DNA of 6,788 nucleotides, from contig CAZXOP010000104.1 in NCBI GenBank assembly GCA_964642235.1, forward strand, positions 1-6,788, read 5' to 3'. This stretch comes from CAYSND01 sp964642235 (GTDB lineage: Bacteria; Bacteroidota; Bacteroidia; Bacteroidales; UBA932). This document shows, one piece after another, positions 1-6,057 of the stretch. Position 1 is the stretch's first letter. Every line of letters starts with the position of its first letter. Below the pieces are notes generated by a model. It had not been told where the DNA came from and did not search any database. It saw nothing but the letters and a program-made list of their open reading frames with translations. A program made the translations under genes and the position numbers.

Positions 1-165
1 TGCAGGAAGTTCATTTTTAGTGACTTTAGCAATAGTTTTCCAAAATCTATTTTGTTGATGTGCATAATATTCCCCCGCTTCGAGCGATTTCGCACTTGGC
101 AATGTCCCTAAAATTAAGATCTCAATATTTTCATCCTCAATCGGCTGAAACGATTTTTTATCCAT
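1..165 (-). CDS. DNA-deoxyinosine (hypoxanthine) glycosylase-like protein, N-terminal part, cut by window edge
   Basis: This is the first 55 codons of a gene that runs off the left edge. The ATG is at 165-163 and the frame stays open to base 1. The peptide starts MDKKSFQPIEDENIEILILG and continues with GTLPSAKSLEAGEYYAH and QQNRFW. The pattern 'ILILGTLPS.KSLE.G.YYAH.QNRFW' is what I know from the N-terminus of hypoxanthine/deoxyinosine DNA glycosylases (uracil-DNA glycosylase superfamily, family 6; TIGR04274-like). These enzymes remove deaminated adenine from DNA in the cytoplasm. The family is usually about 160-170 residues, so roughly a third is visible. The Asn of QNRFW (residue 39) falls at the position I recall as catalytic in this family, from memory only. 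The start is chosen because the conserved block begins about 15 residues later and no better upstream ATG exists in frame. The gene points the same way as the transporter operon but is separated by a repeat-rich gap, so it probably has its own promoter. A general UDG-superfamily protein is the main alternative. Confidence 0.8.
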   Translation of the reverse strand, partial: MDKKSFQPIEDENIEILILGTLPSAKSLEAGEYYAHQQNRFWKTIAKVTKNELPA

Positions 166-180
166 AACATCTATTTTCCA

Positions 181-188
181 CAAAGTTA
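181..188 (-). promoter_or_regulatory. Candidate Bacteroidota -7 box (TAACTTTG) for the glycosylase gene
   Basis: Read on the minus strand, TAACTTTG matches the Bacteroidota -7 consensus TAnnTTTG, with 15 bases between it and the glycosylase ATG. A -33 TTTG at the usual 19-21 base spacing is not present. The nearest TTTG (203-200) is only 11 bases upstream, so the call is weak. A second TAnnTTTG match, TACTTTTG at 311-304, lies inside the repeat region and could give a longer leader instead. It also lacks a clear -33 partner. Confidence 0.3.
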
Positions 189-239
189 TATAAAACCATC
201 AAAAAATCCCGATTCGGTTGGGGTTTTGCTCGCCACTTA

Positions 240-296
240 ACCAAACGTAGTTTGGTGTCTCTGCAGAGACCGCTGCGGGTCGGGCTTACGGAACGA
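240..296. repeat. Palindromic repeat unit A
   Basis: Two perfect inverted repeats lie directly next to each other. The first is 240-246 with 250-256 (accaaac / gtttggt, loop gta). The second is the uninterrupted 14-base palindrome gtctctgcagagac at 257-270. They are followed by cgctgcgggtcggg (271-284) and cttacggaacga (285-296). From 271 onward this aligns without gaps to unit B at an offset of 124 bases: 11 of 14 bases match in the core and 7 of 12 in the following segment. The short palindromes, intergenic position and repeated core resemble REP/BIME-type elements. Mobilisation by a REP-associated transposase is inference, and no transposase is in the window. Confidence 0.55.
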
Positions 297-378
297 ATGT
301 AACCAAAAGTACCAGACTTCAAAAGTTGCCGAAAGTCATTAAGAACCAAAAAGCTAAACATAAAGTAAGCGGAAGGAT

Positions 379-424
379 GTCGTCATCAGACGACCGACAC
401 GGGTCGGGTTTGCGAAGCAAACGG
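379..424. repeat. Palindromic repeat unit B: three back-to-back hairpins
   Basis: Three perfect small stems follow one another with almost no spacer: gtcgtc-atca-gacgac (379-394), ccgac-acgg-gtcgg (394-407, sharing base 394) and gtttgc-gaa-gcaaac (408-422). The core gggtcggg at 401-408 is identical to that of unit A at 277-284. In unit A the position of the third hairpin (gcttacggaac) is degenerate, so B is the more intact copy. The tight packing suggests selection for structure in DNA or RNA, or the end structure of a small mobile repeat. Confidence 0.55.
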
Positions 425-442
425 AAAGACAGTAGTGTCGTG

Positions 443-480
443 CCTCCCTCCCACACTGGGGGAGAATTAAAGAGGGGGGT
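443..480. repeat. C-rich/G-rich tract with a small hairpin, edge of the intergenic repeat
   Basis: The plus strand reads cctccctcccacactggggg, then gagaattaaagagggggg. A six-pair stem (448-453 with 457-462, one G-T wobble, loop cac) can form. Read on the minus strand, the direction of the neighbouring genes, this sits 14 to 51 bases past the operon-end hairpin. It looks like the outer edge of the same repeat element. A terminator role is possible, but no T-run follows the stem on the minus strand. Confidence 0.35.
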
Positions 481-492
481 GAGACTAATATT

Positions 493-531
493 AATCTATA
501 AAAGTAGAATATCATTCTACTTTTATAGATT
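493..531 (-). terminator. 18-bp perfect hairpin over the stop codon of the last permease (putative operon-end structure)
   Basis: Arms 493-510 and 514-531 are exact reverse complements, separated by a 3-base loop (511-513). On the minus strand the first arm encodes the C-terminal ESIKVE of the 804-residue permease. The TGA stop (514-512) begins on the last arm base and runs into the loop. Only 3 of 18 stem pairs are G-C, and no T-run follows on either strand (AATATTAGTC comes next on the minus strand). It is therefore not a textbook intrinsic terminator. It could still end transcription or protect the 3' end of the mRNA. The inverted repeat is certain and the terminator role is inferred from position. 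Confidence 0.5.
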
Positions 532-2926
532 CAACTGGGTTAGTGTTGGCGGCACGTAGGCTCTGCCATAGTACTGTGAGGATGGCGATAATCAGTGTAA
601 ATGCTCCGGCAGTCAGGAATATCCAAGGGGTTAAAGATATTCTATCGGTATAACTTGATAGCCAATCATTCATAATGTAGTATGCTATTGGGATAGAGAT
701 TACAAAAGAGATGGCAATTAATAGTGTGAATTTATTTAATAACATTATAAGTATTTCACGGCGTGTGCTCCCCATTATTTTTCTGATTCCAACTTCTTTT
801 TTCCTTTGCTGGATAAAATATGTGGACATGGCTAAAAGTCCGAGAGATGAGATAATTATGGCTATAAGTGTGAAAATTATTACTATAGTAGAGAGATCTT
901 TCTCTTTATCATACTCTTTTTTAACAACATCAGAGAGATAACTACATGAAAATTTATCTCTTCCTGTCACCTCTTTATAGACTTTTTCTAAAGTTTTAGT
1001 AATTTCTTTGTCGGCATTTTCCTCTAACTCCAATAAAATACTATTCATACCCCCCTGATATTCATTGTTATATATCTCTATAGTTGTGGGGACGGCAAAG
1101 ACATCTGCTGATGCTGTTAAAGATGCTATCTTAAAATTCTTAACTACCCCTCCAAGTATTTTATTCTGATCTAAAATCTTAAATTCTCTATCGTTGTCTG
1201 AAAGTTCAAGAAGTTCATAGCAGGCTTCATTTAAATATGTGCAATTTCCGGAAGGATTATAATCTTTTATAACCTCTGCACCAAAAACTTTAAGAAAATC
1301 TTTATCCCCTCTCATCCCTGCAACCCAAACCTCTTTTCCATTCTTATTAATAGTAAAAAACATTCTACTTGATAGGGGAGAACCGGAGCATACTGTTACC
1401 CCTTTTACGGAGGGGATACGACTAAGTTCCTCTTTCAGAGCATTGTGCTCTCCCTTATCTAAAGGGGAGATGCTTACCATGTTTTTAACCTTATACCCTA
1501 ATGGAAGGTTTATTAAATGGTTTAACTGCAAGATTATAGTTAATGAGGCAGTTATCATACATACTGTAATGATATTCTGGAAAGAGATAAATATCTTACT
1601 GAATACCATTTTGGATTTATATCTAAAATTCCCTTTTACTATATCAATGGGTTTATAACGAGCTAAGGTTATAGCAGGTATCACTCCGGATATAGCCCCA
1701 ACGATAAGGATAAAAATAAGGTAAATCAGAGAGGTTAGTAGTGAAAAAGAGCTCATAACCGAGATGGTTCCTCCGAAAAGTTTAGCGGCAGTAGGTTCTA
1801 TAATAAGAGAGAGAACAAATCCTATAATGAAAGCAATAAAGACCATAAAAACCGACTCGGAAATGAGTCTGAAAGAGATAGAACGCTCTGTGGCTCCTAA
1901 TAGTTTTCTTGAAGCCATCTCTTTCGCCCTAAATCCTGTCTGTGCAACAGTGAGGTTTATATAATTAGTAACTGCAAATAGAAGAATCGCCGCACCGATA
2001 AAGAGAAGAATGGAGACCAGCCCTCTATTTCCCTTCTCTAATCCATCTTTTCCACTATTAAGAGGTGAAAATATAAGTTCTTTTAATGGTATTAATTTTA
2101 CCTCTTTTTTCATCTCATTTTTATAAGAAAAGACACTCTCTTTAAAGAGAGAGAGGGCATTATTTTCTAATGCGGTAATATCGGTCTTACTTCCGGGATA
2201 TGTCTTTATAAAGCTCTTTAGAGATCCATTACCACCTGATATAAACCAATCCATATTATAGTCCAGTCCGTTTAGTCTCTTATTGTTCTCTATTCTGAGA
2301 ATCATCTCTGTCTTCTCCGGAATTACCGATCTTTCAATATCTTTTATAACCCCTGACACAGTGAAAGAGAGTTCTTCAGTGGTAGGCATTCCTTCATATG
2401 AGATAGTCATTCCCCCTTTTCCATCCTTTACAGTAAGCCGCATACCAAGAGGATTTTCATCTCCAAATACCTTTTTAGCAAGTGATTCAGTGATGACCAC
2501 ATTATCTTTTAATGAGAGTGCTCTCTCCGGTTCCCCTGCGATAAACTTAAATGAGAAGAGATCAAAAAAGGTGGAGTCAGTTGAGATGTTCCGGACTTCA
2601 AATATAGAAGAGAGGTCATCTGCTGCTACCCCCTCCCTCCTAACATTCATAAAATTTGAGGCAAAGCAACAGACTTTCTCTATCTCAGAGTATTTTTCTG
2701 CAAATCTATGAGAGGAGAGATAAGAGGAGGCTACTCCCCCCTCACTCCCCATAAGATAAATATTGTCAACATCTTTATGCCACTTATCAGCAGATAGCAG
2801 TCTATATGTGTAATCACCGATTGTTATTACAAAGGCTATGGCTATACTAAGTCCCAATAGATTAATGACCGTATAGAGCTTGTTCTTTTTAAGAAAAGTA
2901 AAATATGAGGATAATTTAAGTGACAT
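512..2926 (-). CDS. FtsX/MacB-like ABC transporter permease (804 aa)
   Basis: This is an inner-membrane permease of the MacB/LolC/FtsX superfamily in the long, duplicated form common in Bacteroidota. Predicted membrane segments lie near residues 18-38, 303-327, 352-376, 395-421, 443-467, 680-703, 729-752 and 766-788. That gives eight segments and two large periplasmic domains (about 39-302 and 468-679). The first periplasmic domain carries VVITESLAKKVFGDENPLG (143-161), typical of the MacB periplasmic core. The second carries GGVVKNFKIASL (592-603), matching the family's 'GVvkDFn..sL'. Cytoplasmic coupling motifs follow segments 2 and 6: EMASRKLLGATERS (336-349) and EVGIRKIMGSTRREI (711-725). 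The protein ends NPVESIKVE. The ATG lies 10 bases after the stop of the upstream permease, and the first membrane segment begins about 17 residues later, which fits the family. Six cysteines lie in the predicted periplasmic domains (86, 87, 513, 562, 569, 661). It should pair with the ATPase at 5328-6008. The substrate is unknown. Confidence 0.93.
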   Translation of the reverse strand: MSLKLSSYFTFLKKNKLYTVINLLGLSIAIAFVITIGDYTYRLLSADKWHKDVDNIYLMGSEGGVASSYLSSHRFAEKYSEIEKVCCFASNFMNVRREGVAADDLSSIFEVRNISTDSTFFDLFSFKFIAGEPERALSLKDNVVITESLAKKVFGDENPLGMRLTVKDGKGGMTISYEGMPTTEELSFTVSGVIKDIERSVIPEKTEMILRIENNKRLNGLDYNMDWFISGGNGSLKSFIKTYPGSKTDITALENNALSLFKESVFSYKNEMKKEVKLIPLKELIFSPLNSGKDGLEKGNRGLVSILLFIGAAILLFAVTNYINLTVAQTGFRAKEMASRKLLGATERSISFRLISESVFMVFIAFIIGFVLSLIIEPTAAKLFGGTISVMSSFSLLTSLIYLIFILIVGAISGVIPAITLARYKPIDIVKGNFRYKSKMVFSKIFISFQNIITVCMITASLTIILQLNHLINLPLGYKVKNMVSISPLDKGEHNALKEELSRIPSVKGVTVCSGSPLSSRMFFTINKNGKEVWVAGMRGDKDFLKVFGAEVIKDYNPSGNCTYLNEACYELLELSDNDREFKILDQNKILGGVVKNFKIASLTASADVFAVPTTIEIYNNEYQGGMNSILLELEENADKEITKTLEKVYKEVTGRDKFSCSYLSDVVKKEYDKEKDLSTIVIIFTLIAIIISSLGLLAMSTYFIQQRKKEVGIRKIMGSTRREILIMLLNKFTLLIAISFVISIPIAYYIMNDWLSSYTDRISLTPWIFLTAGAFTLIIAILTVLWQSLRAANTNPVESIKVE

Positions 2927-2936
2927 AATATTGATT

Positions 2937-5306
2937 TTATTCTGATTTAATAGAGTGTGCAGGGTTACTTGAGGCTGTGCGGTAACTCTGCAATGTAATT
3001 ACAAGCACCGCAATGGATAGAATAGTAAAAAGAGCCACTATAAATATCCATACCGGAATAGGGGACTGGTATGAAAATGTTTTAAGCCAACTCTTTATTA
3101 TGATAATAGAGATAGGAATCGAGAGGATAAAGCACCCTATCACTATTTTTATATATCTTGCATTTAACATCTTTAGTATAGATGGGATAGAGGCACCCAT
3201 AATACGGCGAATAGATATTTCTCTCTTTCTAAACTGTGTCTCAAAATAGATTAATCCCAATATCCCTAATATGGAGATAAATACCGAAAGGGCACAGAAG
3301 GCAGAGATTAATCTCCCGAGAGACTCCTCTTTTGCATAGAGTTTCCCTATTCTTTCATCCATAAAGGTGATATTAATATCCTCATCCTTAGTAGTCGAAG
3401 ACATCTCCTTTATGGTCGATTTTATATAATCTATACTCTTTTTTATATCTGCCGAGGGGACTAATTTAATATAACTAAAAGATTGTGGTCTCCATGGATT
3501 AGAACCCATAATATAGAGCGCGAAGGGGTTTATACGGTATTGTAATGTCTGGAAGTTGAAATCTTTAACTATTCCTACTATATCGGCAGCCTCATTTACA
3601 TGTCCCTGTATCTTGTCATCAAAACTGATTTCATACTCTTTTACAGCAGTCTCGTTGAAGATAAATGTCCCGTTTGCTTTAAGTTTATCATCGGGATTGA
3701 AGTCTCTCCCCTCAACTATTTTCATTCCGAAAAAGTCTATAAAGTTGGTCGCTACCGGGAAACAGTCGAAATAGATACTATGTCCACGTAAATTCCTTCC
3801 CCAACCCATTTTACTTGTGGAGATTATCATTCCGTCCGAAAATGTCACATCACTGATGGAGGGGTTCTCTTTTAGTTTTTCTGAAAAGAGATCCCCCTTT
3901 CTGGCTAAATCATTTTTAAGCCAGACAGTGAGGATATTGTCTGTGATATACCCCATATTATAACTCTTCATATATCGGGTTTGAACCATAATGAATAGAG
4001 CCACTATAATAAGGGTGAGGGAGATAAAGAACTGAAAAGCAATAAGGAGGGAACGGAGTCTTCTCCCCTTAGGTGAGAGTGAAAAAGACCCTTTTAGCAC
4101 CAATGCAGGTGCAAAGGAGGTACTATATATTGCAGGGTAAAATCCTGCGGCTATCCCTGTTATTATAGCAGTAATCACGGAGATGATAATAAGCGGAATA
4201 TGGGCAGTAAGGTCAATAGAGCAGGAGAGGAGTGAGGTAAATGAACTCCCTTTGAGGCTATAGACCAATATCAATCCTAATCCAAGAGAGATGAGAGAGA
4301 GTAGTACAGCTTTAAGTGTATATTCTAACCTTAATTTACCATTGGTGCTTCCCAGAATTTTCCTGGTATTTATATTTTTTATATTCAGAGGAATGGATGC
4401 CATTGAAAAATTTATAAAATTAATAATGGCAATCAGTATTATTAAAATAGAGATGGTAAGTAATGAGTATGTGGTGGAGAGATTCCCTTTGTCCACAGAG
4501 TCATATTTTACATCTTTTGAAAAATGAGTCTCATGAATAGGGGAGAGTCGTACTCTCTGTGATGTTTCGGGATTAAAAGCCTCTTTCATCTCATCGTCTC
4601 CCATCTGACTTACGACCTCTGTGTAGATGAGATTAAGTATGGTTTTACGAACTGTTTCCGCACTCTCCTTAGAGCGGAGTTTTAAGAAAAGGGGATATGA
4701 CCACTCATTTGGAGAGTTTATATTCTCATCTGAGAGATTTGTTATGACTCCATTTTTTATAAAACTATTTTCCGGCAAATCTTTATAAATGGCTGCTATT
4801 GTATATTTATTCTGTTTACCATAAACTACTTTACCTATAGGAGACTCCTTTGGGAAGAGTTTCTCTGCGGAGGATTCAGAAATAATTACATGATTTGGTT
4901 CGTTAAACTTGGATGTATCCCCGGCTGTAATCTTAAGCCCTAAGAGTTCTAAAGCTTTAGCACTTATGTTCTCCCAGCGAAAATCAATAAATGAGGAGTT
5001 GGCATCATCGCTTATCCTTAGAGATATCTCATCACCTCCACCTCCAAACTCCCCACTCTGCTCGATTTCAGGTGAAGAATCAACTATTATCTTGGCGAGT
5101 GGACGAGAGACATTACACCAGAAACTGCTTTGAGCGGGGTCAATGGCTATCTCTAATCGATAAATCCTATCATGGTCTTTAAAAGATTTATTATACCCTA
5201 AATCGTAGTCCACCTGTATAAGTATTATTATAAAGGCAGCAAATGCTACTGTGAGTCCGAGTATGTTAAGAATGGTGCTTGGAAGGCTCTTTTTATTGAG
5301 TTTCAT
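2937..5306 (-). CDS. FtsX/MacB-like ABC transporter permease (789 aa)
   Basis: This second full-length permease has the same duplicated layout. Membrane segments lie near residues 11-31, 280-303, 328-350, 369-395, 418-441, 665-687, 719-738 and 751-772. The periplasmic domains span about 32-279 and 442-664. The first domain has HVIISESSAEKLFPKESPIG (139-158), the MacB periplasmic core signature. The second has VGIVKDFNFQTL (577-588). Coupling motifs are NINTRKILGSTNGKL (311-325) and EISIRRIMGASIPSI (696-710). YPAIYSTSFAPALVLKGSF (390-408) is the usual link out of segment 4. The C-terminus is NPAHSIKSE, alike in form to the other two permeases. By eye, sequence similarity to the 804-residue permease is limited to these motifs, so they are old paralogues and not a recent duplication. 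The N-terminus is short (about 10 residues before segment 1), but no better start was seen. The gene begins 21 bases after the ATPase stop and ends 10 bases before the next start, so it is very probably co-transcribed. The substrate is unknown. Confidence 0.93.
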   Translation of the reverse strand: MKLNKKSLPSTILNILGLTVAFAAFIIILIQVDYDLGYNKSFKDHDRIYRLEIAIDPAQSSFWCNVSRPLAKIIVDSSPEIEQSGEFGGGGDEISLRISDDANSSFIDFRWENISAKALELLGLKITAGDTSKFNEPNHVIISESSAEKLFPKESPIGKVVYGKQNKYTIAAIYKDLPENSFIKNGVITNLSDENINSPNEWSYPLFLKLRSKESAETVRKTILNLIYTEVVSQMGDDEMKEAFNPETSQRVRLSPIHETHFSKDVKYDSVDKGNLSTTYSLLTISILIILIAIINFINFSMASIPLNIKNINTRKILGSTNGKLRLEYTLKAVLLSLISLGLGLILVYSLKGSSFTSLLSCSIDLTAHIPLIIISVITAIITGIAAGFYPAIYSTSFAPALVLKGSFSLSPKGRRLRSLLIAFQFFISLTLIIVALFIMVQTRYMKSYNMGYITDNILTVWLKNDLARKGDLFSEKLKENPSISDVTFSDGMIISTSKMGWGRNLRGHSIYFDCFPVATNFIDFFGMKIVEGRDFNPDDKLKANGTFIFNETAVKEYEISFDDKIQGHVNEAADIVGIVKDFNFQTLQYRINPFALYIMGSNPWRPQSFSYIKLVPSADIKKSIDYIKSTIKEMSSTTKDEDINITFMDERIGKLYAKEESLGRLISAFCALSVFISILGILGLIYFETQFRKREISIRRIMGASIPSILKMLNARYIKIVIGCFILSIPISIIIIKSWLKTFSYQSPIPVWIFIVALFTILSIAVLVITLQSYRTASSNPAHSIKSE

Positions 5307-5327
5307 TGTGAGTTATATAGAAATTAA

Positions 5328-6008
5328 TTAAAGTGCGTTTTTTACATCAGTTACTATCTTTCCGTCAAAGAGGTTAAGTACTCTGTGGGCATAACCTGAA
5401 TCTCTCTGGGAGTGTGTTACCATTATGATGGTGGTCCCTTCGCGATTCAATTCTGTCAGAAGATCCATAACCTCTTTTCCGTTAGTGGAGTCAAGATTAC
5501 CTGTCGGCTCGTCTGCAAGAATAAGTTTTGGGTTTGCAACCACCGCACGGGCTATTGCCACTCTCTGCTGCTGACCACCTGAGAGCTGCTGAGGAAAGTG
5601 CCCTGAACGATGGGAGATATTCATCCTTTTTAAGATGGCATTTACTCTCTCCTTTCTTTCAGAGGCTTTAACTTTCATATAGATGAGGGGGAGTTCAACA
5701 TTCTCATAAACACTCAATTCATCTATAAGGTTAAAGCTTTGAAATACAAAGCCTATATTCCCTTTACGATAGAGGGTGCGGTCTTTCTCTTTTAATGAAC
5801 CAACCTCTTTCCCCAGTAATTCATATCTTCCTGAGGTGGGGTTGTCGAGAAGCCCGAGGATGTTTAGAAGGGTCGATTTTCCGCACCCTGAGGGACCCAT
5901 TATGGCTAAAAATTCCCCTTGTTTGATTTCAAATGAAACTTCGTTAAGTGCGATGGTTTCGATCTCTTCCGTACGGAATACTTTTGATAATTTTTCTACT
6001 TTTAACAT
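5328..6008 (-). CDS. ABC transporter ATP-binding protein, LolD/MacB type (226 aa)
   Basis: This cytoplasmic ATPase powers an ABC transporter. All nucleotide-binding motifs are intact: Walker A GPSGCGKST (38-46), Q-loop Gln90 in FVFQSFNLI, signature LSGGQQQRVAIARA (142-155), Walker B LILADEPTG with the catalytic Glu167, D-loop NLDS (171-174) and switch His199 (MVTHS). The 226-residue length and the LSGGQQQ form place it with LolD, FtsE and the ATPase domain of MacB. In these systems ATP hydrolysis moves periplasmic domains and does not pump substrate through a membrane pore. It lies between a partial permease upstream and two complete permeases downstream, and it is the only ATPase here, so it probably serves all three. 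The start gives the standard MLKVEKLSKVF opening. The leader is extremely AT-rich with no Shine-Dalgarno sequence. LolD itself is less likely because the neighbouring permeases are about twice the size of LolC/LolE, so no symbol is given. Confidence 0.95.
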   Translation of the reverse strand: MLKVEKLSKVFRTEEIETIALNEVSFEIKQGEFLAIMGPSGCGKSTLLNILGLLDNPTSGRYELLGKEVGSLKEKDRTLYRKGNIGFVFQSFNLIDELSVYENVELPLIYMKVKASERKERVNAILKRMNISHRSGHFPQQLSGGQQQRVAIARAVVANPKLILADEPTGNLDSTNGKEVMDLLTELNREGTTIIMVTHSQRDSGYAHRVLNLFDGKIVTDVKNAL

Positions 6009-6057
6009 TGGATTTATTTTTTATTGTTTATTAATATTTGTTTAATTCTATTATTTT
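6009..6057 (-). promoter_or_regulatory. Very AT-rich leader between the partial permease and the ATPase gene
   Basis: This 49-base gap has only 5 G/C bases, against gaps of 21 and 10 bases elsewhere in the operon. On the minus strand it is A-rich (runs such as AATAAACAATAAAAAATAAA) just before the ATPase ATG. Bacteroidota genes commonly use A-rich leaders instead of a Shine-Dalgarno sequence, so the likely role is efficient translation of the ATPase. I see no TAnnTTTG box on the minus strand, so an internal promoter is not supported. Confidence 0.35.

Larger units (their letters stand above)
166..511. other. Gene-free spacer filled with palindromes (REP-like intergenic element)
   Basis: There is no credible gene between the last permease and the glycosylase. 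The central part (about 209-484) is visibly GC-richer than the surrounding genes. It holds two related palindromic units (240-296 and 379-424), a C-rich/G-rich stretch with a small hairpin (443-480), and a direct repeat caaaagt at 304-310 and 320-326. Two short open frames cross it (minus 158-361 and plus 326-559). They are made of the repeat itself and overlap real genes, so I do not call them. Whole-genome comparison would decide whether it is a dispersed repeat. From memory, translations such as 'TFGYIRSVSPTRSG' recur as spurious small hypothetical proteins in this kind of genome. Confidence 0.55.

Noticed and set aside
240..424. CRISPR array
   Set aside because: The two related units are diverged, palindromic throughout and only two in number. 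There are no uniform repeats with unique spacers and no cas genes.
493..531. Terminal inverted repeats of an insertion sequence
   Set aside because: The arms are separated by only 3 bases with no transposase between or next to them, so this is a hairpin and not element ends.
326..559. 77-codon plus-strand open frame across the spacer
   Set aside because: It is built from the palindromic repeat, has low-complexity composition, runs through the 18-bp hairpin and overlaps the 3' end of the permease gene.
2283..2711. 142-codon plus-strand open frame
   Set aside because: It lies wholly inside the 804-residue permease on the opposite strand, and its translation matches no family I recognise. It is a shadow of the permease coding sequence.
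512..5306. Recent tandem duplication of one permease gene
   Set aside because: The two complete permeases share architecture and short family motifs but are otherwise strongly diverged, so they are old paralogues.
5776..6045. 89-codon plus-strand open frame
   Set aside because: It lies antisense to the first third of the ATPase gene, including Walker A. It is a reading-frame shadow.
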